The notes below the pieces were generated by a model, which did not search any database, had not been told where the DNA came from, and saw only the letters and a program-made list of their open reading frames with translations. This document shows, one piece after another, positions 9,170-16,826 of a stretch of DNA of 31,516 nucleotides. The stretch's first letter is position 1. The number at the start of each line of letters is the position of its first letter. The DNA is from JALUUH01 sp964636675 (lineage in GTDB: Bacteria > Pseudomonadota > Gammaproteobacteria > S012-40), in assembly GCA_964636675.1 (NCBI GenBank), contig CAZWUO010000019.1:1-31516 (forward strand), written 5' to 3'. The position numbers were made by a program, and so were the translations under genes.

Positions 9170-10024
9170 TTACCGCTCATTGGTTAAATCGACCAAAAAA
9201 ATCTCATCCATTCTTCCCCACTCAAAATCATGTAACAGCTTTTCAAGTCGAGGATAAACTTTATTCAAATTAAAGTAATGCCTAAAGCGTGTCTTTGCAT
9301 TAAGTCCATTCTGTCTCGGCTGAGCAGTATCAATCTCCCAAGGATGGAAATAAAACATACCGGATTCTTTATCGACCTTGTTGACTCGTTGTACTATCCA
9401 ACGCGAAAAAAAATAGGGGTAGAGGCGAAAAAAGCCACCGCCACCTCCAGGTAAATTTTTCCCAAATAGCTTAAGCGTTGTTATTGGAATCTCGAGTATC
9501 CCATCCTGTCCTCTAGGATAATATTTAAACCTAGGTGCATCAGGAATTCCGTACAAATCATGTTTTACAGGATAAATACTCGAACTGTACTCATGCCCCG
9601 TCTCAAATAAAACATCCAACGCCCAGAGATTGCTTTCTGTTATGGAATAACTAGCTGCCCGATACCCTTTCACATGGGTCCCAGAAATATCCTCAAGAAT
9701 CTGTTTTGTTTTTACAACATCCGCTCGAAATTCCTCCGGATCCTGATGAATAACACGAACGTGGTCATATCCATGACTTGCTAATTCGTGCCCATCTGCC
9801 ACAATTCGTTTTATTAATGTCGGATAACGTTCGGCTACCCATCCAAGCGTAAAAAAAGTCGCTTTCACATTATTAGATTCAAATAGATCAAGTAATCGGC
9901 TTGTCGATTGCTCCACTCGGCACTCTTTCTGATTCCAATCACTTTTAGAGACATATTTTTCAAATGCGGAAACCTGAAAATAATCCTCTACATCTACTGT
10001 CATCGCATTTTTTATTTTTTTCAT
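9170..10024 (-). CDS. XrtA-associated polysaccharide deacetylase (DUF3473, TIGR03006-type)
   Basis: 284 residues, matching the usual size of the family. NodB-fold motifs are visible: NAMTVDVEDYF (residues 6-16, catalytic/metal Asp), ATFFTLGWVAERYP (55-68), and the metal ligands in ASHGYDH (82-88; His84 and His88). YRAASYSI (121-128) and FYFHPWEID (224-232) complete the family pattern, the latter in the DUF3473 extension. The enzyme should remove N-acetyl groups from amino sugars. That fits UDP-HexNAc precursors being made nearby, but polymer versus precursor as substrate is unknown. There is no signal peptide. No convincing Shine-Dalgarno precedes the ATG at 10024, and Met8 is a possible alternative start. 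A 222-bp gap separates it from the epimerase gene upstream. Confidence 0.94.
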   Translation of the reverse strand: MKKIKNAMTVDVEDYFQVSAFEKYVSKSDWNQKECRVEQSTSRLLDLFESNNVKATFFTLGWVAERYPTLIKRIVADGHELASHGYDHVRVIHQDPEEFRADVVKTKQILEDISGTHVKGYRAASYSITESNLWALDVLFETGHEYSSSIYPVKHDLYGIPDAPRFKYYPRGQDGILEIPITTLKLFGKNLPGGGGGFFRLYPYFFSRWIVQRVNKVDKESGMFYFHPWEIDTAQPRQNGLNAKTRFRHYFNLNKVYPRLEKLLHDFEWGRMDEIFLVDLTNER

Positions 10025-10246
10025 TTTAATACTGGATTTACTAAAGGTTTCTGATTCAGTTAACCATAAGGGTACAAGTATATAGAGGGTTTATTGTAAA
10101 GAGCTATCTAGAGGCGATAAACAATATAATTTATATCTCTTATTAACCATGAAGGACTCAAAAAACAAAACCGTTCTTTTTTTGTAAAGGAGGCAGCTGG
10201 GCGCGGGCAAAGGATCCTGTCATTTCTATTTCTACCGCAGCCACTT

Positions 10247-11368
10247 TCAAACCCATCTATCCAGAAACTCAACAATTCGCTCTGCTGCACGACCATCCCA
10301 ATATTCTGGCGAACGGCCTGCCTTGCCTCCGGATGACATGATATCATTAAAAGCTTGTCTAATTTTCTTAGGATCTGAACCCACGATGGTATTTGTTCCT
10401 TCGCTTACCGTTATTGGCCTCTCGGTATTTTCTCTCAACGTTATACAAGGTATCCCCAGCGCCGTCGTTTCCTCTTGTATCCCGCCTGAATCCGTCAATA
10501 CGATTTTTGCGTTTTTCATGAAACCTAATAAATGCAGATAACCCAGAGGAGGCAACAATAAAATATCACACTCTGTCAACTTCATCGACAAATCGAATTT
10601 TTCTATTTGGCCTTTTGTTCTTGGATGAACCGGAAAAACCAAGGGCAACTCCTTAGATAAGGCTGACAATACATCTATTAATGAAGTGAGCGTTTCCTTA
10701 TTGTCCACATTAGACGGCCTATGCATAGTAATCAGTCCAAAAGAATTTTTGCTTATTTTTCCTGCATGCTGAACGCCTTTTAACGTCTCTTCCATGGGCA
10801 CAGCTTTTTCGATATTTTTGAACAAAGTGTCAATCATCACATTGCCCACGAATTGCACCCGCTCCTCATCAATGCCTTCTTTAAGCAAATTATTTAATGC
10901 TGATTTTTCTGTGGTAAATAACAGATCTGAAATTTGATCCGTTAATACTCGATTAATTTCTTCCGGCATATCTCTATCATAGCTTCGCAATCCAGCCTCA
11001 ACATGGATAACAGGTATATTCTTTTTTGCAGCGACGAGCGAACAAGCGATTGTAGAATTAACATCGCCAACAACCAGCACCGCGCAGGCATCTTGCCCAT
11101 CAACAATAGGTTCAAAACGCTTCATTACCTCTGCCGTTTGTACTGCATGAGTTCCCGAACCAACTTCCAAATCGACATCTGGCTCGGGAATTCCAAGTTG
11201 CTCAAAAAAACTGTGCTTCATCGCCTCATCATAATGCTGGCCAGTATGCACTAAAAATGCTTCTAGTTTTTTTGATTTATTCTTTATTGCCGCCATAATT
11301 GGCGCTATCTTTGTAAAATTAGGCCTTGCCCCCACTACACAGATGATTTTTCTTTTTATAGATGTCAT
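10247..11368 (-). CDS. wecB: UDP-N-acetylglucosamine 2-epimerase, non-hydrolysing
   Basis: 373 residues, the usual length for WecB/MnaA enzymes that interconvert UDP-GlcNAc and UDP-ManNAc. Family motifs in order: GARPNFTKIAPI at the N-terminus, HTGQHYDEAM, VVGDVNST, HVEAGLRSYDR followed by MPEEINR, TMHRPSNVDN (many relatives have HRREN here), FPVHPRT and LTDSGGIQEE. The product would feed a ManNAc or ManNAcA residue into the glycan. A WecC-like partner could be the dehydrogenase at 27614-28891, although that protein looks more like TviB. The gene lies in the part of the operon where other XrtA loci often carry an ATPase gene. The upstream barrel gene ends 40 bp away. Confidence 0.93.
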   Translation of the reverse strand: MTSIKRKIICVVGARPNFTKIAPIMAAIKNKSKKLEAFLVHTGQHYDEAMKHSFFEQLGIPEPDVDLEVGSGTHAVQTAEVMKRFEPIVDGQDACAVLVVGDVNSTIACSLVAAKKNIPVIHVEAGLRSYDRDMPEEINRVLTDQISDLLFTTEKSALNNLLKEGIDEERVQFVGNVMIDTLFKNIEKAVPMEETLKGVQHAGKISKNSFGLITMHRPSNVDNKETLTSLIDVLSALSKELPLVFPVHPRTKGQIEKFDLSMKLTECDILLLPPLGYLHLLGFMKNAKIVLTDSGGIQEETTALGIPCITLRENTERPITVSEGTNTIVGSDPKKIRQAFNDIMSSGGKAGRSPEYWDGRAAERIVEFLDRWV

Positions 11369-11408
11369 TTATTAAGCTCTAGTTTATTTATCCCGTTATT
11401 TAATGCCG

Positions 11409-12947
11409 TCAATACGACGCGCTCAACTCTACTCTAACCACATGTTGCTGCTGACTTAGCGTGATATCAGATGATTTGCGCTCTAAGTAATAATACAGTC
11501 CATTGATGCTGACTTGCTTTCCCATAGTATGAGTATAGCGAGTCCCAAGACGCAAAATATCGGCCGCACGAGTAGTATCAGCGAAACTCGTGCGTCGGCT
11601 CTCTGCATTTAACTCAAACAAACCTCGCCGGCCTAAAGATAGCGACCAACTTGCGCCCCCTCCATACCCTTTATCTTCAAAATTCAGTCCTTCAAATTCG
11701 CGTCGAGTATGATTGAGATTAAATCGCAAAACATTCTTTCGTCCCGTTAATTGAGAACCTAGCGTAAATATTCGACGAATAAAGAAACCATTACGCACAA
11801 CCGGGAATATTATATCAGCAAATGACGGAGCGTCTGGTGAAAAAACTGAACCACCGGTTTCATCAGTAAAAAACCCAGATGATTGCTCTTCGACAGGAAT
11901 GGCTAAGGATACTAAGCGTTCATTGTATAGTAGAAACCAACTTGCTCTTCTCAATTGATGACTCAACTGTCCTTCGAATGTACTTCCAATCACAGACTTT
12001 CCAAGCGATGCTGATAAATTTAAACGACGACTAGGCTGTATCTGCAGAGAAGCAATATACGATTCCCCAAAAGAACGACGTCCATAAGTGCCAGATAATA
12101 AAACCTTACGATTTAGTCGCCATGACAGCGTCGCTAGCGCAATCGTTCCTTCTGACTGGTTTTGTTGAATATTTGTAAATCGAGGATTTATTTCATACCC
12201 ACCGGTTAAAGAAACATCGACATTATGCAAAACAGAGTAACCAAACAAGCCAATTAAAGACTGGGACGCCGGCGTATTATAAGACACGTTATCATATTTC
12301 ATTCCTGAGTACTCCATCTTCCAAAACAACCGCTTAAACCAAATGCCGTTACTTAAAGACAGGAAAACATTATCGACTCGTGTACGCGACAATGTTTGAC
12401 TAGCAGAGTTATTTTGCGCTAAAGAATAACGCATTTCTCCTAATGCGATTCGATTAATAGGCTGGCTCCATGCGGCTTCAAGCCGACTACTCGACCGATT
12501 AATTCGATTCCCATTGGAAATTCTATTATCAATATTTAACGTGCCAAGTGGGTTATCTATCCGCTGGCCAAAATCATACGCAGCACTTAATGATATCCGC
12601 TCGCGGAATAATTTTAATGCAGAATCTACGCTGTATTGATGGCTAACATCATAATATTCTCGCGCGGATAATCGACTCCGGTTAGTTAACTTATAATCTG
12701 ATAATATTGAAAAGTCTCTTCCAGAATAATTAGCCGCTACGCCAGGCTGAGCCGTCGTAATGAAGCCTTCATTAAACCCAACAGCTGCTGTCGAAGCCAC
12801 ATAGCTTTCCGCAACCAGAATATTCGGATCTATTTCCAGATCTGCAAAACAATACTTACTGAAAAAAATCAACACAAAAAGCTGTAATATCAAAAATTGC
12901 AACACAAGGGCAATGTTTAATGGAAACTTTGACAAAGGTATTTCCAA
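11409..12947 (-). CDS. PEP-CTERM system-associated outer-membrane beta-barrel (TIGR03016-type)
   Basis: Up to 512 residues. A hydrophobic N-terminal signal (about 8-35, ending near YCFAD) is followed by about 450 residues of alternating polar/aromatic strands, with no cytoplasmic enzyme motif, and a C-terminal strand ending RVELSASY, as expected of an outer-membrane barrel. This matches the XrtA-associated barrel family, thought to take part in polysaccharide secretion. There is no in-frame ATG near the start. The longest open frame begins with TTG at 12947, but TTG at 12935 (residue 5) is preceded by GGAAA five bases upstream and is the better start, giving 508 residues. A 217-bp gap follows the kinase gene. 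Role is by family association. Confidence 0.82.
   Translation of the reverse strand: MEIPLSKFPLNIALVLQFLILQLFVLIFFSKYCFADLEIDPNILVAESYVASTAAVGFNEGFITTAQPGVAANYSGRDFSILSDYKLTNRSRLSAREYYDVSHQYSVDSALKLFRERISLSAAYDFGQRIDNPLGTLNIDNRISNGNRINRSSSRLEAAWSQPINRIALGEMRYSLAQNNSASQTLSRTRVDNVFLSLSNGIWFKRLFWKMEYSGMKYDNVSYNTPASQSLIGLFGYSVLHNVDVSLTGGYEINPRFTNIQQNQSEGTIALATLSWRLNRKVLLSGTYGRRSFGESYIASLQIQPSRRLNLSASLGKSVIGSTFEGQLSHQLRRASWFLLYNERLVSLAIPVEEQSSGFFTDETGGSVFSPDAPSFADIIFPVVRNGFFIRRIFTLGSQLTGRKNVLRFNLNHTRREFEGLNFEDKGYGGGASWSLSLGRRGLFELNAESRRTSFADTTRAADILRLGTRYTHTMGKQVSINGLYYYLERKSSDITLSQQQHVVRVELSASY
12941..12945 (-). promoter_or_regulatory. ribosome binding site that favours the TTG start at 12935
   Basis: GGAAA lies five bases before TTG at 12935-12933 on the minus strand. 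The upstream TTG at 12947 has no comparable element, and no ATG exists in this frame back to the stop at 13035-13037. The short N-terminus would still keep the whole signal peptide. Confidence 0.5.
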
Positions 12948-13162
12948 TGCTGTTAAGAAACGTGAACGAAATAAGCTGGGCAGTTGGCGCAGGATTAGGC
13001 CACAAAGAAAACAAGCAAAAAGATTAGTAAACCATTAAACACAAGTCAAAACATCCAAACACTTCGTGAATGCTCCTTAGTATAAACCGCACTCAATCCA
13101 TAAATGCCAGACATTTCTCCAGACTTGGCTCATTCACTTACTGGCTGAGTAGAATCCTTACT

Positions 13163-13180
13163 CTCTAATTTTCATTAGAG
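13163..13180 (-). repeat. small hairpin over the stop codon of the tyrosine kinase gene
   Basis: CTCTAAT and ATTAGAG form a perfect 7-bp stem around a 4-base loop. The stop codon (13165-13167) lies within one arm. No U-run follows on the minus strand, so it is not a standard terminator. It might affect mRNA stability or termination before the 217-bp gap; function unproven. Confidence 0.3.
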
Positions 13181-14046
13181 TCTCCGTAATACCCGTAACC
13201 ATACCCACCATAATACCCACCGCTATTGCTTGTTCTGTTTTTATTTAATACCAAACCAACGTTCATTCTGTCATCAAGCAAGCCAAGTGCATCGCTTAAT
13301 GTAGACTGTGCGGTATTGAATGCTTCTACAACTACTAATATTTGACCAACCAATCCAGTAAGCACTTTTGATTCGCTTGTGACTAACAAAGGAGGCGTAT
13401 CAATAACAATAATCCTATCAGGATAACGATCTGCTAATTCTTGGGCGAGTTGCTTCATGGTATCACTTGCCAATAACTCTGTAGCATGTTGATGCGGCCG
13501 ACCCGACGGCAATATTGTTAAATTTGACACATTGGTTTTTATTAAAACTTCTTCTAATTTTTTATCCGGCTCTAACAAATAATCTACTAGGCCAGCATCT
13601 ACGTCAATACCAAGATATTTGGTAACAGAAGAACGCGATAAATCTGCATCAACTAATAACACAGTGCGATCTAACTCCATTGCCATACTCATCGCCAAGC
13701 AAATTGAAGTAAAACTTTTCCCCTCACCGGGTAACGCACTCGTGACCATAACTAAATTTGAATTATCATCAGGCCTTGCTTTATCACCAAAAGCATTTGC
13801 AAGGATTGGCGATTTAATCGCACGATATTCTTCTGCCATCACACTTCGACCATTAGCAGGTACTAGCATCCCCATTTCTTCCAATCTTGCCAGATCGATT
13901 TCCTTAATGTTGGCAGATGATACGCCAGACCCTCGTTGTGTAGAATAGCGATCCACATTATCATGCGTCCTGTTGAGTGAAGCTTTCTTTCCGCGTTGAC
14001 TTTCGCGCTGTTTCTGTAACGCCTTCTCGATTGTATTCATTTTCAT
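13165..14046 (-). CDS. XrtA-associated tyrosine autokinase (BY-kinase, TIGR03018-type)
   Basis: 293-residue cytoplasmic bacterial tyrosine kinase. Walker A is ALPGEGKS (104-111), Walker A' LLVDADLS (130-137) and Walker B IIVIDTPP (212-219). The C-terminus is a glycine/tyrosine tail with six Tyr between 278 and 287, the usual autophosphorylation cluster. These kinases cycle between phosphorylated and free states with a membrane chain-length partner and so control polymer length and export. The partner is the adjacent gene upstream (14084-15646), which lacks its own kinase domain, so this is the split CpsC/CpsD-like arrangement. Both ATG codons at residues 1 and 3 are possible starts; the Shine-Dalgarno is weak. 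Gap to the partner is 37 bp. Confidence 0.95.
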   Translation of the reverse strand: MKMNTIEKALQKQRESQRGKKASLNRTHDNVDRYSTQRGSGVSSANIKEIDLARLEEMGMLVPANGRSVMAEEYRAIKSPILANAFGDKARPDDNSNLVMVTSALPGEGKSFTSICLAMSMAMELDRTVLLVDADLSRSSVTKYLGIDVDAGLVDYLLEPDKKLEEVLIKTNVSNLTILPSGRPHQHATELLASDTMKQLAQELADRYPDRIIVIDTPPLLVTSESKVLTGLVGQILVVVEAFNTAQSTLSDALGLLDDRMNVGLVLNKNRTSNSGGYYGGYGYGYYGDSNEN

Positions 14047-14083
14047 GACCAGTATTCTAATGTAACGATTCAGCTATACAATA

Positions 14084-15646
14084 TTATAAAAACCCAAGCG
14101 AGACGACATTGGAAATTATCATTGCATAAATGACCACCAAAACTAATGCCGCAAACGAAAATGACATTAATTCATATTTCCGCATTTGCAGCTGCCTTTC
14201 CGTTCGAATAAGACTTATTGCACCATATACAGGATATCCAGATATTTTTCGTAAGCTTTTCGTTGTATCAAAGATAGGCTTTATTTGTGAAAGAAGAAAC
14301 GCAAATGCGATACCTGCAACAAAACCAGCAATCAATATAATCGAATTAAACAACATACGATTTGGCCCCACTGCATCTGGTGTAGATCGTGGAGGATCAA
14401 TTATCTTAAACTTTACATTGTCAGAACTTTGGTCCGCTTTTTGGGCCAGCTTGGCAGACTCCCTACGAACCAACAAAGCATCATAATTTCTCTTGTTGAT
14501 ACTGTAATCTCGGTTTAAACGCTTCATTTCGGCTTCGATTTTGGGCACAATATTGACTCGGCTTTCGAGTTGCTTTAAACGCTGTCTATAACTATCAGCT
14601 CTTGTTTTCAAGGATACAACTTCAGCTTCTGCCTGCCCTAACGAAATTTTTAACTGCTGATAAACCGGATTAACGTCCAATGTTGATGTTATCGCCGTTT
14701 TAGGCATTTTTTGTTTAATTTGATCAATCTCAGTTTTTCGCTTATTGCTTAAACGCTCTAAAGTTTCCTTTGCAGCAACAACATCAGGATGCCTTTCAGT
14801 ATATTTGAGCAGCAGCTCATCTATCATTTGTTCTAATGCTTCTATTCTTGCGTCTAATGAATGGCTTATTCCAGCGCTATTTGCACGGGCTACTGAAGGA
14901 ACTAGTCCAAATGTGGGCTCTTCCCCTGTCAGTTGCCTTTTCAGCTCATCACGACGATTCGTTACTTCCTGCAAACGCAACTCTGCTTCGACAAGTTGAT
15001 TCTTCATTCCAACCATTGCTGAAAAATGGTCAGCTCCTTGCCCCGGCAACACACCCACGTTTTTGCGCTTAAACTCTGTGAGCTTGTCTTCTGCTTCCAC
15101 CAGCCGGCGTTCATATTCTGCAATTTGCTGATCGATAAATTGGGACGCCTTGCTTGTATCTGATCTTTTATTACCCAAAGAGGACTCAACAAAAATAGTT
15201 AGCAAAGACTCAACAATCCGCTGGGCTAAAACAGGATCCGTATCTTGGTAACTAATTGTATAGATATTATCCCCCCTACCAGTACCGAATCTTATCACTT
15301 GCTTTAATCGACTAACCTCTGCATCTAGATTTTCTGAATTAGCAACGTTCAAATCCATATCCGTTGCACGAATGACTTTTTCGAGATTAGGACTGCTTAA
15401 CAAGGTTCGAGTCATTGCTTGCACATCTGCAGTAACATCTGTTTGAAAAGCCAAGCCTTGCAACATCGGGCGCAATGCAGACTTAGTATCAACATATACT
15501 CGAGCCGATGCATCGTAGACATCGGGCATTTTAGTAACAAATACCCAGCCCCCCAAACAAATAGGCCATGCAATCAAATGAATATACCATCGAAAACGCC
15601 AAACCCCTCTAGCATATGTCTTTAATTGATCAAGAATATCGTACAT
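14084..15646 (-). CDS. XrtA system polysaccharide chain-length determinant (Wzz/PCP, TIGR03007-type)
   Basis: 520 residues. A transmembrane segment at about 19-37 (IHLIAWPICLGGWVFV) opens the Wzz domain. A long periplasmic region follows, with coiled-coil heptads (about 160-240 and 330-400). A second transmembrane segment near 425-447 comes after the Pro-rich IIDPPRSTPDAVGPNR motif typical of PCP proteins. A further hydrophobic segment ends the protein (about 495-518). It should set glycan length in the inner membrane and activate the kinase encoded next door. There is no Walker motif, so catalysis is in trans. The ATG at 15646 has GGGAG four bases upstream. It lies 94 bp after the export gene. 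Confidence 0.95.
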   Translation of the reverse strand: MYDILDQLKTYARGVWRFRWYIHLIAWPICLGGWVFVTKMPDVYDASARVYVDTKSALRPMLQGLAFQTDVTADVQAMTRTLLSSPNLEKVIRATDMDLNVANSENLDAEVSRLKQVIRFGTGRGDNIYTISYQDTDPVLAQRIVESLLTIFVESSLGNKRSDTSKASQFIDQQIAEYERRLVEAEDKLTEFKRKNVGVLPGQGADHFSAMVGMKNQLVEAELRLQEVTNRRDELKRQLTGEEPTFGLVPSVARANSAGISHSLDARIEALEQMIDELLLKYTERHPDVVAAKETLERLSNKRKTEIDQIKQKMPKTAITSTLDVNPVYQQLKISLGQAEAEVVSLKTRADSYRQRLKQLESRVNIVPKIEAEMKRLNRDYSINKRNYDALLVRRESAKLAQKADQSSDNVKFKIIDPPRSTPDAVGPNRMLFNSIILIAGFVAGIAFAFLLSQIKPIFDTTKSLRKISGYPVYGAISLIRTERQLQMRKYELMSFSFAALVLVVIYAMIISNVVSLGFL

Positions 15647-15740
15647 TTGGCTCCCGTAAGTCCGTTAGTTTTGGGATAGCAGCACTCCTACCAGCTCATA
15701 TTTTGATACTGGATGAAAATCATCCCTATTCTTTTTTTGC

Positions 15741-16370
15741 CTAAAACCACGATTCCGGTATTATTAATATATCGCCGGGAAGTATCGTAACATTAGCCGT
15801 GATATCCCCGTCACGAATCAAATCTTCAAGTCTAACCTTAATTTCTTTCTGCTTACCGTCCGCTTGACGAATAATATTGGCTCTATTACCCGCTGCAAAC
15901 TCGGTTAAACCACCGACTGAAATCATGACATCTAATACTGTCATATTCTCGCGATACGGTAACGCTTGTGGCGTACCGGCCTCACCAATAACTCTGATCT
16001 GCTGGGAAAATGGACCTAAAAAACCAGTTATAATAACGGTCACCAAAGGGTCTTTTACAAAAATGGACAACTCTTTCTCTATTTCTCTCGCAAGCTCAGT
16101 AGGCGTCTTTCCGCTAACCACAAGATCTTCAACCAATGGTATCGAAACCCTTCCATCCGGCCTTACAGGAACGCTAGTCGACAAATCAGCATTGCGCCAC
16201 ACGAAAATATTCAAGTTATCACCTGGCCCTATCAAATAATAAGGTGATTCTTGCTTGGATATAGGCTTAGAATTGGATGGACTGGAAGCCCCGGAAATTG
16301 CAGGCAGCCCGGAGAAAACAATGAGAACGGCGACTCCCACTGACTTTAAACTAGTCATTAATAAACTCAC
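15741..16370 (-). CDS. XrtA/PEP-CTERM polysaccharide export protein (Wza-like, TIGR03027-type)
   Basis: 209 residues. After a signal peptide (about 1-28, hydrophobic VGVAVLIVFSGLPA) comes the Poly_export domain, beginning YYLIGPGDNLNIFVWRN (about 45-61) with VPVRPDGRVSIPLV. An SLBB-like region with IRVIGEAGTPQALPYRE and LLIIPESWF-type ending follows. It should build the periplasmic/outer-membrane channel together with the chain-length protein. Unlike most relatives it shows no lipobox cysteine; there is no Cys anywhere in the signal region. The start is GTG at 16370, with AAGGAAG about four bases upstream; an ATG at 16372 is out of frame. It is the first gene of the minus-strand operon, so the 456-bp region beyond it should hold the promoter. 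Confidence 0.92.
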   Translation of the reverse strand: MSLLMTSLKSVGVAVLIVFSGLPAISGASSPSNSKPISKQESPYYLIGPGDNLNIFVWRNADLSTSVPVRPDGRVSIPLVEDLVVSGKTPTELAREIEKELSIFVKDPLVTVIITGFLGPFSQQIRVIGEAGTPQALPYRENMTVLDVMISVGGLTEFAAGNRANIIRQADGKQKEIKVRLEDLIRDGDITANVTILPGDILIIPESWF

Positions 16371-16523
16371 ATCACTTCCTTATTTTTAACCTGAATCTAG
16401 TACCCCCAGACATTAGCTATAGGGTTTTGTCGCACTATTTTAAACTAAGTCATAGCCCATATCGACCGATTCAGCCTGCTACTTTTGCACCCGAAACTTA
16501 GACGAAAAAATCAAAAAGAACGC

Positions 16524-16552
16524 ATAATCGACTAAGCTTACGCACATCGCAA
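16524..16552 (-). promoter_or_regulatory. possible sigma-70 promoter of the EPS operon
   Basis: On the minus strand TTGCGA (16552-16547) and GATTAT (16529-16524) are separated by 17 bp; each matches consensus at four of six positions. The leader to the GTG at 16370 would be about 150 nt. The palindrome lies just upstream of this -35 box. Chance matches of this quality are common in AT-rich DNA. Confidence 0.3.
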
Positions 16553-16570
16553 CAATGCTCACTTATATAA

Positions 16571-16600
16571 TCCATTGATTTATAATTATAAATCAATGGA
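16571..16600. repeat. perfect 30-bp palindrome, candidate regulator binding site
   Basis: TCCATTGATTTATAA is followed directly by its exact reverse complement, with no spacer. A further TCCATTT occurs from 16602. Its centre is about 187 bp upstream of the predicted sigma-54 transcription start and about 70 bp upstream of the possible sigma-70 start on the other strand. Such a site suits a dimeric or higher-order DNA-binding protein; PrsR (Fis-type HTH) is the obvious candidate, by inference. No U-run follows either arm, so a terminator is unlikely. Confidence 0.7.
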
Positions 16601-16746
16601 CTCCATTTAAACAGAGAAACCATGATGGAGATGAAGCAAAAGCAGCTTTATTTTCATGTCAGTTTTTTTTACACCAAACCGTATCAAGGACCCGACAAAG
16701 ACAAAAAACAAAACTAAAACACTCTTAAATCAATAGCTTATATTTA

Positions 16747-16762
16747 TGGCACAACATATGCT
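16747..16762 (+). promoter_or_regulatory. sigma-54 (-24/-12) promoter of the PEP-CTERM gene
   Basis: TGGCACAACATATGCT matches the sigma-54 consensus TGGCAC-N5-TTGCW at the invariant GG (16748-16749) and GC (16760-16761), with the required 10 bp between them; only one T of the -12 box differs. Transcription would begin near 16773, about 54 nt before the ATG at 16827. The window also encodes a sigma-54 activator (PrsR, with GAFTGA), and the PrsK/PrsR pair is known to accompany sigma-54 control of PEP-CTERM systems. Confidence 0.8.
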
Positions 16763-16826
16763 TTTCTTTTTCATGATTAGTTTGAAACGAATTATGATAA
16801 ATCATTATCCCTAGGACGCACACAAT

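Larger units (their letters stand above)
16371..16826. other. divergent control region between the EPS operon and the PEP-CTERM gene
   Basis: 456 bp without a credible coding frame. It carries a possible sigma-70 promoter for the export gene (16524-16552, minus), a perfect 30-bp palindrome (16571-16600) and a strong sigma-54 type promoter for the PEP-CTERM gene (16747-16762, plus). Outside these elements the sequence is AT-rich; no JUMPstart/ops element was found. Confidence 0.7.

Noticed and set aside
10187..10194. AAAGGAGG on the plus strand resembling a strong ribosome binding site
   Set aside because: No start codon follows at a usable distance and no credible plus-strand frame exists there.
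14130..14486. 118-codon plus-strand open frame antisense to the chain-length gene
   Set aside because: The opposite strand has clear Wzz-family motifs; this frame is a by-product of codon bias.
15877..16239. 120-codon plus-strand open frame inside the export gene
   Set aside because: It is antisense to a well-conserved gene and its translation has no recognisable motif.
16380..16440. GGGGGTACTAG on the minus strand as a possible ops/JUMPstart (RfaH) element
   Set aside because: It matches the ops core GGCGGTAGC poorly and the rest of the JUMPstart is absent.
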